This document shows positions 34,091-43,437 of a stretch of DNA of 64,000 nt, in pieces. This DNA comes from Streptomyces antimycoticus. Lineage in GTDB: Bacteria; Actinomycetota; Actinomycetes; Streptomycetales; Streptomycetaceae. The DNA is taken from NCBI RefSeq assembly GCF_005405925.1, contig NZ_BJHV01000001.1, forward strand, positions 5,518,001 through 5,582,000, read 5' to 3'. Position 1 is the first letter of the stretch; each line of letters begins with the position of its first letter. The notes under the pieces were generated by a model. It saw only the letters and a program-made list of their open reading frames with translations, ran no database searches and was not told the DNA's origin. The position numbers were made by a program, and so were the translations under genes.

Positions 34091-36370
34091 GTGGCTACTT
34101 TCCTTTACCGAGTGGGCCGTCTGGCCTTCCGGCGACGCTGGTACGTCGCCCTGGTCTGGGCGGCCGTCCTGGCCGCCGTCGGGCTGGGCGCCCTCAAGGC
34201 TCCGGGAGCCTCCGACGACGGGTTCTCCATGCCGGGCATCGAGTCCCAGAAGGCGTTCGACCTGATGGAACAGCGCTTCCCCGGAGCCACCGCCGACGGC
34301 GCGACCGCCCGGGTCGTCTTCGTCGCGCCGGGCGGTGAGAAGGTCACCGGCACCGAGAACAAGCGGGCCGTCGAGAAGGCCGTGGCCGACCTGGCCGACG
34401 GCCCGCGGGTCGCGAGCGCTGTCGACCCGTTCCAGGCGAAGGCCGTCAGCGAGGACGGCACGACGGCGTACGCGACCGTCACCTACAAGGTCGCCGCCGA
34501 CGACCTCACCGACGCCGACCGGACGCGGCTGGAGCGGGCCATCCACACGGCTCAGGACTCCGGGCTCACCGTCGAGGCCGGCGGAAGCGCGATGGACGAC
34601 GGTGGCGGGGCGGGCGGTGCGGCCGAGGTGATCGGTGTCGTGATAGCCGCCGTCGTGCTGCTGGTCACCTTCGGTTCGCTGGTCGCCGCTGGGCTGCCGT
34701 TGCTGACCGCTCTCATCGGCGTGGGCGTGAGCACGGCCACCATCCTGACCCTGTCCCAGGCGCTGGGTCTGTCCACGACGACCGGCACCCTGGCGATGAT
34801 GCTGGGCCTCGCGGTGGGCATCGACTACGCCCTGTTCGTCGTCTCCCGCTACCGCGAGGAGCGCGCCAAGGGCCGTGCGCCACAGGAGGCGGTCGGTCTG
34901 GCGGTCGGCACGGCCGGTTCCGCCGTCGTGTTCGCCGGGCTCACCGTGGTCATCGCGCTGGCCGGACTCGCGGTGGTCGGCATCCCGATGCTCACCAAGA
35001 TGGGCCTGGCCGCGGCGGGCGCGGTCGTCGTCGCCGTATTGATCGCGCTGACGCTGGTCCCGGCGCTCCTGGGCTTCTGGCCGAACGCTGTGCTCCGGCG
35101 GCGCGCCCGCAAGAGCGGACGGATCGAGGAAGAGGGCACCCGGAACAACGGGGGCAGCCGCTGGGCGCGGTTCGTCCTGCGGCGTCCGCTGCCCGTGCTG
35201 CTGCTCGGCGTGGTGGGCCTCGGAGCCCTCGCGGTGCCGATGACCGCCCTGCAGCTCGGCATGCCCGGGGACGAGGCCAAGTCGACCTCCACCACCGAGC
35301 GCCGGGCCTACGACGCGCTCGCCGAGGCTTTCGGACCGGGCTTCAACGGGCCGCTGACCGTCGTCGTGGACGCGAAAGCCAACACAGACGCGAAGGGCGC
35401 GGCCAACGCGAAGGGCGCCGCCGCAACCGTCGCGAAGGAACTCCGCGGCACCGAAGGCGTCATCTCCGTCTCCCCGCCCCGCTTCAACGAGGCCCGTGAC
35501 ACGGCCGTCCTCCAGGTCGTGCCGTCCACGGCGCCGACCGATGAGAAGACCAAGGACCTGGTCACGACCATTCGGGGCGAGCGGCCCGGAGTCGAGTCCG
35601 AGACCGGGGCGACCTTCGAGGTCACGGGCACCACCGCGCTGAACATCGACATCTCCGACAAGGTGCAGGCCGCGCTGATCCCTTACCTGGTCGTCGTCGT
35701 GGGTCTCGCGATCGTGCTCCTGCTGGTGGTCTTCCGGTCCCTGCTCGTCCCGCTGAAGGCGGCCCTCGGCTTCCTGCTGTCGGTGCTGGCCTCCCTCGGC
35801 GTGGTCGTCCTCGTCTTCCAGCAGGGCCATGGCGCCGGACTCCTGGGCGTGGAACAGACCGGCCCGATCATGAGCCTGATGCCGATCTTCCTGGTGGGCA
35901 TCGTCTTCGGCCTGGCCATGGACTACGAGGTGTTCCTCGTCTCGCGGATGCGGGAGGCGTACGTCCACGGCGAGGGACCCGGCCAGGCGATCACATCCGG
36001 CTTCCGGCACAGCGCCCGCGTGGTGGTGGCCGCCGCGCTGATCATGATCGCGGTGTTCGCCGGGTTCGTCGGCGAGAGCGACTCCATGATCAAGATGATC
36101 GGGTTCGGACTCGCCTCCGCCGTCCTGTTCGACGCCTTCGTCGTACGGATGGCGATCGTTCCCGCCGTGCTCGCCCTGCTCGGCGACCGGGCCTGGTGGC
36201 TGCCGAAGTGGCTGGACCGGCTGCTGCCCAACGTCGACGTGGAGGGTGAGGCCCTCAGCCGCCGAGGGGAAGCGGACGGGGGAGCGGGCCAGGGAACAGA
36301 CCAGGAAGCAGGCTCGGAGGCGGACCCGGATCCGGCCGGGACGCCCGGCCGCGAAGTGGCCCGCACCTGA
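34091..36370 (+). CDS. MMPL/RND-family transporter
   Basis: A 759-residue exporter from GTG 34091 (GGAG 10 bp upstream); ATG 34073 would add six residues. It has the MMPL plan: N-terminal helix, large external loop, a cluster of helices with GIDYALFVVSRYREE, a second loop and a second cluster with AMDYEVFLVSRMREA. MMPL proteins export lipids, glycopeptides or drugs using the proton gradient. The tail is acidic and repeat-like. Followed after 38 bp by a histidine kinase and regulator. Confidence 0.92.
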   Translation: MATFLYRVGRLAFRRRWYVALVWAAVLAAVGLGALKAPGASDDGFSMPGIESQKAFDLMEQRFPGATADGATARVVFVAPGGEKVTGTENKRAVEKAVADLADGPRVASAVDPFQAKAVSEDGTTAYATVTYKVAADDLTDADRTRLERAIHTAQDSGLTVEAGGSAMDDGGGAGGAAEVIGVVIAAVVLLVTFGSLVAAGLPLLTALIGVGVSTATILTLSQALGLSTTTGTLAMMLGLAVGIDYALFVVSRYREERAKGRAPQEAVGLAVGTAGSAVVFAGLTVVIALAGLAVVGIPMLTKMGLAAAGAVVVAVLIALTLVPALLGFWPNAVLRRRARKSGRIEEEGTRNNGGSRWARFVLRRPLPVLLLGVVGLGALAVPMTALQLGMPGDEAKSTSTTERRAYDALAEAFGPGFNGPLTVVVDAKANTDAKGAANAKGAAATVAKELRGTEGVISVSPPRFNEARDTAVLQVVPSTAPTDEKTKDLVTTIRGERPGVESETGATFEVTGTTALNIDISDKVQAALIPYLVVVVGLAIVLLLVVFRSLLVPLKAALGFLLSVLASLGVVVLVFQQGHGAGLLGVEQTGPIMSLMPIFLVGIVFGLAMDYEVFLVSRMREAYVHGEGPGQAITSGFRHSARVVVAAALIMIAVFAGFVGESDSMIKMIGFGLASAVLFDAFVVRMAIVPAVLALLGDRAWWLPKWLDRLLPNVDVEGEALSRRGEADGGAGQGTDQEAGSEADPDPAGTPGREVART

Positions 36371-36408
36371 GACGACTGCCCTGCCGACCCCACCGACCGG
36401 GGCCACCC

Positions 36409-37839
36409 GTGGCGAACGCCATGGGCGGTCCCGGCAGCCGTTCGCGCGGGGAGCGGGGAAACGGTCACGATGGCCCGAGAGCAACGACCGGAGAGCCCGA
36501 TGAGTACCTTGAGCGTTACACGGACCGTTTCGAGCAGTACGCCGACCGCTACCCCCGCGTCGTCGACGTGGTGCTCGTCCTGGCACTGATGGGCGGTGCG
36601 ACCCTCGGCAGCAATCTCAGCCTGCCCGGCGCCGACCCACCCGGCCAGGACAGGACCGCCATCGTCCTCATGGGCGTGTCCTGCCTCGCCCTCTTGAAGT
36701 ACCGCACCCACCCGCGCACCGCCGTCGTCGTGACCGCGGTCTGCACCGTGATCGCGATCTCGCGGGGGTATCTGCTCACCCCCCTGCTGCTGGGCCCCGT
36801 CATGGCGGCGCTCTACTGGCTGGCCACGCTCACCGACCGCAAGACCACACGCGTCTTCGGCGTCACCACCACGGCGGCGCTGATGGCTGCGGCGGTATTC
36901 GCCGACTCCATGGACAGCCACTCCCTGCTGCTCAGGACGATCGGTCCCTTCTTCTGGCTGCTGCTGCCGCTCGCCGCCGGCAACATGACCCGGCTGCGGC
37001 GCGCCTACCTGGCATCGGTGCAGGCCCGCGCCGAACACGCCGAGCGCACCCGGGAGGAGGAGGCCCGGCTGCGCGTCACGGAAGAGCGCATGCGCATCGC
37101 CCGCGAGCTGCACGACGTCGTGGCCCACCACCTGGCCCTGGCCAACGCGCAGGCGGGTACGGCCGCCCACCTCGCGCTCACCAGCCCGCAGCAGACGAAG
37201 AAGATCCTCACCGACCTCACCGGCACCACCTCCTCCGCACTGCGCGAGCTGTAGGCCACGCTGGGACTGCTGCGCCAGAACGACGACCCGGCCTGCGCAT
37301 CGCTGGAGCCGTCCCCCGGCCTGGCCCGTCTGCCCGAACTGGTCTCGGCGTGTGCGTCCGCGGGGCTCACCGTCACGGTCACCACCACAGGGGAGCCGCG
37401 CCCGCTCTCCCCCGGAGTGGACCTGACCGCGTTCCGGATCGTGCAGGAGGCGCTCACCAACGTCACCAAGCACGCCGCCGCGGACGCCGCACACGTACGC
37501 ATCGCCTACGCCGGATCCCGTTTGCTGATCACGGTCAGCAACGACGGTCCGGACACCACAGGCACCATGGGCCACACCGATGCCGCCGAGACCGGGCCGA
37601 GCCGGGGCTTCGGCGTCATGGGCATGCGCGAACGCGCCCACACCATCGGCGGCGAACTCCGCGCGGGCCCCCGCCCGGAAGGCGGCTTCGAGGTCACCAC
37701 CGCGCTGCCGCTCCAGCCCTCGGCACCCGAGACGGCACCCGAGACGGCACCCCAAGCGGCACCCCAGTCGGCACCCGAGGCGGCTCCCCCGGCGCCCGTA
37801 GCCGCCGCAGATGTTCCAGCAGGAGGAGAAGAGTCATGA
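36409..37839 (+). pseudogene. NarL-type sensor histidine kinase interrupted by in-frame TAG
   Basis: One continuous frame with a TAG at 37252-37254. Before it: about five membrane helices, then the HisKA_3 motif RIARELHDVVAHHLALA with the phospho-accepting His. After it: the HATPase with N-box RIVQEALTNVTKHA and G-box GFGVMGMRERA. A full-length product would be about 476 residues. The TAG replaces a residue in the loop LREL-x-ATLGLLR, where Arg or Gln is usual. The 3' end carries 12-bp repeats (about 37730-37790) and overlaps the next gene by ATGA. Start uncertain. Confidence 0.85.
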
Positions 37840-38516
37840 CCATCAGGGTGCTGCTCGCCGACGACCAGGCCCTGCTGCGGGCCACCTTCCGGATCCTGAT
37901 CGACTCCTGCGAGGACATGACGGTGGTCGGCGAGGCATCGGACGGCGCGGAGGCGCTGGAACTGACCCGCGCCCACCATCCCGACATCGTCCTCATGGAC
38001 ATCCGGATGCCGGGCACGGACGGTCTCGCCGCCACCTCCGCGATCTGCGCCGACCCCGAGCTGGCCGCCACCCGCGTCCTCATCCTGACGACGTTCGAGA
38101 CCGAGGACTATGTCGCCCAGGCGCTGCGCGCCGGTGCCAGCGGCTTCCTCGGCAAGGACGTCACCGCCGACACTCTGCTGGCCGGTCTGCGCACGGTGGC
38201 CTCCGGCGAGGCGCTGCTGTCACCCGCCGCGACCCGCACCCTCATCACGAACTTCCTCATGTCCCCCGCCCCCGACGCCCACCTCGCGCCCCCGGAGCGC
38301 CTGTCGGAGCTCACCGGCCGCGAGCGCGAGGTGATGGGCCTGGCCGCCGAGGGCAGGTCCAACACCGAGATCGCCGAGATCCTCACGCTCAGCCCGCTGA
38401 CCGTGCGCACCCACATCCACCGCGCGATGATGAAGCTCGGCGCCCGCGACCGTGCCCAACTGGTCGTCATCGCCTACCAGACGGGCCTGGTGCAGGCTGC
38501 TCCGCCCGCACCGTGA
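37836..38516 (+). CDS. NarL/LuxR-family response regulator
   Basis: A 226-residue regulator with ATG at 37836 overlapping the kinase stop and AGGAGGAG upstream. The receiver has Asp55 as phosphate acceptor (IVLMDIRMPG); the LuxR helix-turn-helix near the C-terminus reads LTGREREVMGLAAEGRSNTE and LSPLTVRTHIHRAM. It is the cognate partner of the preceding kinase and probably controls the MMPL gene. Confidence 0.94.
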   Translation: MTIRVLLADDQALLRATFRILIDSCEDMTVVGEASDGAEALELTRAHHPDIVLMDIRMPGTDGLAATSAICADPELAATRVLILTTFETEDYVAQALRAGASGFLGKDVTADTLLAGLRTVASGEALLSPAATRTLITNFLMSPAPDAHLAPPERLSELTGREREVMGLAAEGRSNTEIAEILTLSPLTVRTHIHRAMMKLGARDRAQLVVIAYQTGLVQAAPPAP

Positions 38517-38527
38517 CCGCCGAGGCC

Positions 38528-38559
38528 GGGGTCACGGGGTCACGGGGTCACGGGGTCAC
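38528..38559. repeat. Four 8-bp repeats between convergent genes
   Basis: GGGGTCAC repeated exactly four times from 38528. On the minus strand each copy contains TGA, in a different frame from its neighbours, 24-55 bp after the PhzF-like stop. Confidence 0.9.
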
Positions 38560-38582
38560 GCGTCGGTGATTCGCGCCGGGAC

Positions 38583-39493
38583 TCACCCGCTCCGCGGGAT
38601 CCGGACGGCCTGCCCGCTGACGCGCGCCCGGGGCTCGTCGGGCGTGACGTCGAGCAGGAGATCACTGGGTCGGCCCATGTCCTCGCCCTGGCGGATACGG
38701 ACCCGGGTCGGGCCGTCGACCAGGCCGAGTGCCCGCAGATAGCCGCCGAAGGCGGCGGCCGCGGCGCCGGTGGCCGGGTCCTCGACCACTCCGCCTACCG
38801 GGAACGGATCGCGGGCGTGGAAGACGAAGCCGTTCGTCACCTCGTCCGCCGAGCCACCCCCCGCCTCGCGCCACACCAGATGCACTGTCGTCCAGCCGCG
38901 CCGCCGCATCACCGCCTCCAGCGCTTCGTAGTCGTAGTCGAGGTCCGCCAGCCGCTCGCGGGTGACGGCGGCGAGGACGAGGTGGTCGTTGCCCGCGAAG
39001 GCGACATGCGGGGCAGGGCCGGGTCCAGGTCGTCCGCGGACCAGCGCAGCGCCGCCAGTGTCGGTTCGACCTCCGCGCCCGGGTCGGCCGGGCGCGACCG
39101 CGTGGGAACGCTGGTGAGCGTGGCGCGGGACGGGCCGTCGCCGTCGGCCGTGGTCTCGACGCGGATCTCGCCCGAGGCGGTGTCGAAGATCAGCTCACCG
39201 GGGCCGTCGCGGTCGGCGAGGGCGACGGCCGTGGCGATGGTGGCGTGCCCGCAGAAGGCGACCTCGGCGAGCGGGCTGAAGTACCGCAGCCGGTAGCGGC
39301 GCGCGGCCTCGTCCCGCTCGGTGATGAACGCGGTCTCCGAGTAGCCGACCCGTGCGGCGACGGCGGTCATGGCCGCGTCGTCGTCCGCGAGGGCCGCGGC
39401 GTCGAGGACCACACCGGCGGGGTTGCCGCCGTCGGGGTGGGTGGTGAAGGCGGAGTAGTGCAGAACGTCGATGTCTGTCGTGGGTGCCGTCAT
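38583..39493 (-). pseudogene. PhzF-family isomerase/epimerase, frameshifted
   Basis: From ATG 39493: DVLHYSAFTTHPDGGNPAGV is the PhzF N-terminus, with the catalytic Glu region VGYSETAFI and the AFCGHATIATA motif. The frame breaks at the GGGG run 39010-39013; one more base restores PHVAFAGNDHLVLAAVTRER and leads to DPATGAAAAAFGGYL. Restored length 303 residues. PhzF-like proteins isomerise small acids; most are not phenazine enzymes. Divergent from a LysR gene that may regulate it. Confidence 0.85.
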
Positions 39494-39600
39494 GCCGTCC
39501 ACGGTTCCACCGCGGCCGGTATCGCGTCCAACGATTCCTTTCGCTGGAGGCGATCGAGAAACCCGATGGGGCCAGGTGGGGGCTGCCTATCCTGACCGTC

Positions 39601-40500
39601 GTGGACACACGACTCCTGAGGACGTTCGCGGCGCTGGCGAGAACCGGCAGTTTCACCGCGACCGCCGCCGATCTGCATCTCGCCCAGTCCACCGTCACCG
39701 TCCAGATACGCACCCTGGAACGGGAGCTGGGCACCCGCCTCTTCGACCGGTTGCCGTCCGGCGCCCTGCCGACCAGCGCCGGCCGCCGGCTGCTGAAGGA
39801 GGCCGAGGAGGTCCTGGACGCCGAGGCCCGGCTGCGCGCGGTGGCGGCGGCCGGAAACGGCGATGGCGCGGACGGCACGGTGGAGGGCCCCGTCGCGCTC
39901 GGCGCGGGCGAGTCCCTGTGCGCTTCACACCTCCCCCGCGTGATCGCCTCGCTGCGCCGCACCCACCCCGGGCTCGATCTCCACCTCCACCCCGCGGGTA
40001 CCGCGGCGGCCGTCGAGGGACTGCGTACGGGACGGCTCGACCTCGCCCTCCTCCTCGAACAGGACGTGACCGACGCGGACTTGGTCGCCCGCCCCATCGC
40101 CCGCGAACCCCTCGTCTACCTCGCCGCCCCCGGCCACCCGCTGGCCGGACGCGAGGCTGACTGGGACGAACTGGCCGCGCAGAGCTTCTTCGTCCACGAA
40201 CAGGGCTGCTCCTACAGCGACCACCTCGTCCGCACCCTGCTCACTCTCCCCGGTCCGCCACCCCGCCTCACCCGCTTCGGCAGCATCGAGGCGGCCCGCT
40301 CCTGCGTCGCCGCCGGGCTCGGCCTGACGCTGCTGCCCCGCGCCACGGTGGAACGCCAGCTCGCCGACGGCCAGCTCGCCGAAGTCCATGGCCCAGCCAT
40401 CCCCCCGGTCCCGGTCCACCTCACCCGCCACCGCCGCCGCTGGACCAGCCCGGCGGCGCGGGCGGTGGCGGACGAGCTGACGCGGCTGCTTGCGGTGTGA
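39601..40500 (+). CDS. LysR-family transcriptional regulator
   Basis: A 299-residue regulator starting at GTG 39601. N-terminal helix-turn-helix TFAALARTGSFTATAADLHL and STVTVQIRTLERELGTRLF, then a two-lobed ligand-binding domain (PVALGAGESLCASHLPRVIA, AARSCVAAGLGLTLLPR). TATCCT at 39588-39593 ends 7 nt before the GTG, so the message is probably leaderless. Divergent from the PhzF-like gene, its likely target. Confidence 0.9.
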   Translation: MDTRLLRTFAALARTGSFTATAADLHLAQSTVTVQIRTLERELGTRLFDRLPSGALPTSAGRRLLKEAEEVLDAEARLRAVAAAGNGDGADGTVEGPVALGAGESLCASHLPRVIASLRRTHPGLDLHLHPAGTAAAVEGLRTGRLDLALLLEQDVTDADLVARPIAREPLVYLAAPGHPLAGREADWDELAAQSFFVHEQGCSYSDHLVRTLLTLPGPPPRLTRFGSIEAARSCVAAGLGLTLLPRATVERQLADGQLAEVHGPAIPPVPVHLTRHRRRWTSPAARAVADELTRLLAV

Positions 40501-40517
40501 GCCGTGGGCGCTGTGGG

Positions 40518-40949
40518 TCAGACGAGCGTGACGCCGTCGTGGGCGCGGACCGCCGGTGGGGCGGTGGCGTTGAGGGCGTCCAGGATGCGCACGGCGTACG
40601 CCTCGTCGGCGAGGTCGGGGACCTCGGCGCGGGTGGCCCAGCGCCAGGCGCGGGTGCGGGGGCCCGTGGCGGGGGTGCCGTCGAGGGCCTCGCAGCGGAA
40701 GACGAGGGAGACGGTGAGGTCGTTCATGTCCTTGTAGACCCCGGTGAGCGCGGCCGGGAGCGCGATCTTGACGCCCGTCTCGTCGAGGATCTCGCGCTGC
40801 AGGGCGTCGGGGAGGGTGGCGTCGGGCTCGAGCGCACCGCCCGGCGGTTCCCAGGTGCTGCCGTCGCGCCGTTTGATCAGCAGCGCTCGGCCGCGCTCGT
40901 CCACGATGACTCCGGCGACGCTGACGCGGTGCGGGCGGTCAGGGGTCAC
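40518..40949 (-). CDS. NUDIX hydrolase
   Basis: A 143-residue protein from GTG 40949. Nudix box GGALEPDATLPDALQREILD followed by ETGV has the conserved Gly and the REXXXE core (residues R, E, E). Such enzymes hydrolyse nucleoside diphosphate derivatives; substrate unknown. The longer frame to 41216 is Cys/Gly repeat sequence from the 9-bp array and is not protein. Converges with the LysR gene, 17 bp apart. Confidence 0.9.
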   Translation of the reverse strand: MTPDRPHRVSVAGVIVDERGRALLIKRRDGSTWEPPGGALEPDATLPDALQREILDETGVKIALPAALTGVYKDMNDLTVSLVFRCEALDGTPATGPRTRAWRWATRAEVPDLADEAYAVRILDALNATAPPAVRAHDGVTLV

Positions 40950-41061
40950 GTTCCTCGGCCCTCTCGGCTGGCTGGGTTTCTCACGGTAGCAACGGCCGGA
41001 CGGGGCCGGGGCCATGACCGGAGAGCCAGGCCCCGCCACCCATCCACCGACCCGGCCTGAC

Positions 41062-41250
41062 GAGCTGCACGAGCTGCACGAGCTGCACGAGCTGCACGAG
41101 CCGCACGGGCTGCACGAGCTGCACGAGCCGCACGGGCCGTACGGGCCGTACGGGCGGCACGGGCCGCACGGGCCGCACGGGCCACACGAGTCGTACAAGC
41201 CACGCGAGCCGTACAAGCCTTACGGGCTCGGCAGGCTTTACGGGTCTAAC
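41062..41250. repeat. Array of about 21 9-bp repeats downstream of the SPFH gene
   Basis: Unit GAGCTGCAC, diverging to GGGCCGCAC, GGGCCGTAC and AAGCCTTAC. Spacing is exactly 9 bp from 41062. The last unit, GGGTCTAAC at 41242-41250, contains the SPFH gene's stop codon (TAG on the minus strand, 41246-41248). Confidence 0.95.
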
Positions 41251-42388
41251 GAACCTCGACCGCGCCGTCGTCCGCCCCGCTCGGGCGCTTCGGCTCGTCC
41301 TTCGGACCCGGCGTGCCCATGTTGCGCCGCACCGCGTCCAGGATGGTCAGCCCCTGGCCGACCAGGCCCGCCGCGATCTCGCCCAGCCCGTCGGCCCCGT
41401 TGAGGACATTGACGTTGGCCCCGGACAGCCCGGAGGCGGCCTCCTTGACGATCTGCGGGAGTTGGTCGATCAGCATGCGGTCGAGCGCCACCCGGCCGTG
41501 CGAGGCCGCCGCCTCGGCCTGGATCTTCATCCGCTCCGCCTCGGCCAGCGCCACCACCCGGATCCGCTCGGCCTCCGCCTCCGCCGGCTTCACGATCTCG
41601 GCCACGAGCTGCTGCTGCCGCAGATCGGCCGCGCGCTGGGCCAACTCGGTTCGCGCGGCGAGCACTTCCCGCTGGGCATGCGCCTCCGCCAGCGGCCCCG
41701 CCTGGGCGGCCTCGGCCTGGGCGCGGTCGACCTCAGCGCTGTACCGCGCCTGGACCACCGCCGTCTGCCGTGCGTACTCGGCCTGGTTACGCGCCGCCTC
41801 CTGCTCCGCCTCGGCCGATGCCTGGCTGGCCTGCGCCTGGGCGATCTGGGCCTGCCGCTGGATGGCGGCCTTGTGCGGGGCGGACATCGCGTCGATATAG
41901 CCGGTGTCGCCGTCGTCGATCGACTGGATCTGCAACGAGTCCACGATCAGACCGATCTTCGCCATCTCCGCCTTGGAGGTGTCCAGCACCTCGGTGGCCA
42001 GCTTCTGCCGCTCGGTGATGATCTCCTCGACCGTCATCGAGCCGATGATGGACCGCAGATGGCCCGCGAAGATCCGCCCCGTCAGCACCGCCATCTGCTC
42101 CTGGTCGGAGAGGAACCGCTGACCCGCGTTGACGATGGACTCGGTGTCATTGCCCACCTTGAACGCGATCACCGAGCGCACCGTCAGCGTGATGCCCTGT
42201 CGGCTGACGCACTTCTCCTCGACCTCCGCCTCACACATCGCCAGCGTCAGGAAACGGACCTTGCGGAAGACCGGAAGCACGAACTTGCCGTGCCCGGTCA
42301 CCACGCGAAACGGCGCACCCCCCTGCCCACGCCTGCCCCCCGAGATCAGCATCGCCTGGTCGGGTGCGGGCACGCGGTAACCGAACAT
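41246..42388 (-). CDS. SPFH/flotillin-like membrane-associated protein
   Basis: A 380-residue protein. ATG 42388 with AGGAG 7 bp upstream; longer in-frame starts lack support. SPFH domain about residues 10-165 (MFGYRVPAPDQAMLISGG, GITLTVRSVIAFKVG), then a long Ala/Glu/Gln coiled coil (residues 190-310, ASAEAEQEAARNQAEYARQ) typical of flotillins. It scaffolds membrane microdomains. It follows an NfeD-like gene by 11 bp, the usual flotillin operon partner. Confidence 0.9.
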   Translation of the reverse strand: MFGYRVPAPDQAMLISGGRRGQGGAPFRVVTGHGKFVLPVFRKVRFLTLAMCEAEVEEKCVSRQGITLTVRSVIAFKVGNDTESIVNAGQRFLSDQEQMAVLTGRIFAGHLRSIIGSMTVEEIITERQKLATEVLDTSKAEMAKIGLIVDSLQIQSIDDGDTGYIDAMSAPHKAAIQRQAQIAQAQASQASAEAEQEAARNQAEYARQTAVVQARYSAEVDRAQAEAAQAGPLAEAHAQREVLAARTELAQRAADLRQQQLVAEIVKPAEAEAERIRVVALAEAERMKIQAEAAASHGRVALDRMLIDQLPQIVKEAASGLSGANVNVLNGADGLGEIAAGLVGQGLTILDAVRRNMGTPGPKDEPKRPSGADDGAVEVR

Positions 42389-42399
42389 CCTTCGTCTCC

Positions 42400-42650
42400 T
42401 CAGCCGGCGCCGTCGGCCATGCCGGACGACGCGTTCAATGGATCGGTCCACTCGATGACGTCGACCTGGCGGGAGCCACGGAAGTCGATCACGAGGACGG
42501 ACGCGCCTGGGGGCAACGGGTCGGCAGACCAGGCGAGGAACGTCTCCGAACCGCCTCTGACCCGCACCAGGACCTCACCGGGACCACCGGCCCCCGGGTG
42601 CCGAGTACCAGCACCCCGGTGCAACCGATCACAGGATCATCCGGTGTCAT
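42400..42650 (-). pseudogene. NfeD-like small protein, frameshifted
   Basis: From ATG 42650 (or GTG 42632) the frame gives VIGCTGVLVLGTRG and breaks at the CCCCC run 42591-42595. One more base restores AGGPGEVLVRVRGGSETFLA and then PGASVLVIDFRGSRQVDVI, an OB-fold of the NfeD C-terminal type. Restored length 83 residues. NfeD proteins work with SPFH/flotillin proteins, and an SPFH gene is directly downstream. Confidence 0.75.
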
Positions 42651-42768
42651 ACGGCGGCCGCCCCCCAGTCGTTCCGCTGCTGAAACCCGACGTTAGACCG
42701 TTTTCCCGGCGCCGGATACGGTTGTGCGCAGCGAGGACCGGATGAACCGCCACCCGCGCGGATGGCCG

Positions 42769-43437
42769 CTACGAGGTGGCGTCCTTGGCTTCGGTGTCCT
42801 TGGTGTCCTTGCTCTGGGCTTCCGCTTCGGCCTCGCCGTCCGCCGAGTCCTCGAAATACGCGTCGAGCACCGCGTCGAGCTCCGCCGTCCATTCCTTGAG
42901 GAGCTTGCGGGCGGGCGCCTCGACATCGGCCGTGTACCAACGCCGGTTGGTCATATAGACCGTGATCCCGAAACGCTTCCCGAACCGCGGGGTGTCGACC
43001 TCCACCGCGCCGATTTCGTCCCATCCGAACTCGGCCTTCTCGCCATCGAGTTCGAACGCGACGCCATGGCGCCCGGCCCGGATCGCACCGCGCCGGTCGG
43101 ACACGTCGAAGACGATGCCACCGTCCTCCTCCGCGCCCTCCGCTTCCTCTTCCTCGTCGTCGCCCGCTTCCCCGTCGGACGCGACGTCGCCCTTCGTATC
43201 GGCGTCGTCGTCGGACTCCGCCTCGGCGTCGGCGCCTTCTCCCTCGGCGTCTTCGACCTCGTCGACCTCATCGACTTCGTCCTCGGCGGTGACTTCCTCG
43301 GGCGGCCGCTCTGCTGCGTTGTCCGGTGCGTCCTCCTCCACATCGGCAGGGCGCGGGGACGTCAGGCCGGGGACATACCCCGGATCCGTCCCGGCTGTGT
43401 GCATGGGCGGGATGATCGGTCCAGTGCTCTGCTCCAC
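42769..43437 (-). CDS. Acidic low-complexity protein with PH-like C-terminal domain
   Basis: A 222-residue protein from a GTG at 43437; ATG 43406 is an alternative. Residues 30-110 are an Asp/Glu/Ala-rich tract (DEVDEVDEVEDAEGEGADAE), probably disordered. Residues 115-185 hold a beta-rich segment (GIVFDVSDRRGAIRAGRHGV, RFGITVYMTNRRWYTADVEA) like proteins with PH-type folds. Ends with a Glu/Ala/Lys tail. Function unknown. Confidence 0.65.
   Translation of the reverse strand: MEQSTGPIIPPMHTAGTDPGYVPGLTSPRPADVEEDAPDNAAERPPEEVTAEDEVDEVDEVEDAEGEGADAEAESDDDADTKGDVASDGEAGDDEEEEAEGAEEDGGIVFDVSDRRGAIRAGRHGVAFELDGEKAEFGWDEIGAVEVDTPRFGKRFGITVYMTNRRWYTADVEAPARKLLKEWTAELDAVLDAYFEDSADGEAEAEAQSKDTKDTEAKDATS

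Noticed and set aside
33612..34265. 217-residue ORF across the G-rich repeat
   Set aside because: Pro/Arg/Thr composition from the repeat, overlaps the MMPL start, no homologous segment.
33932..36586. 884-residue minus-strand ORF opposite the MMPL gene
   Set aside because: Low-complexity His/Gly/Asp-rich product; the plus strand has an intact MMPL protein.
40950..41216. Cys/Gly-rich N-terminal extension of the NUDIX frame
   Set aside because: It is the 9-bp repeat translated; NUDIX homology starts at the GTG 40949.
41014..41403. His/Glu-rich plus-strand ORF over the same array
   Set aside because: Any frame across a 9-bp repeat stays open; no start signal, and it runs antisense into the SPFH gene.
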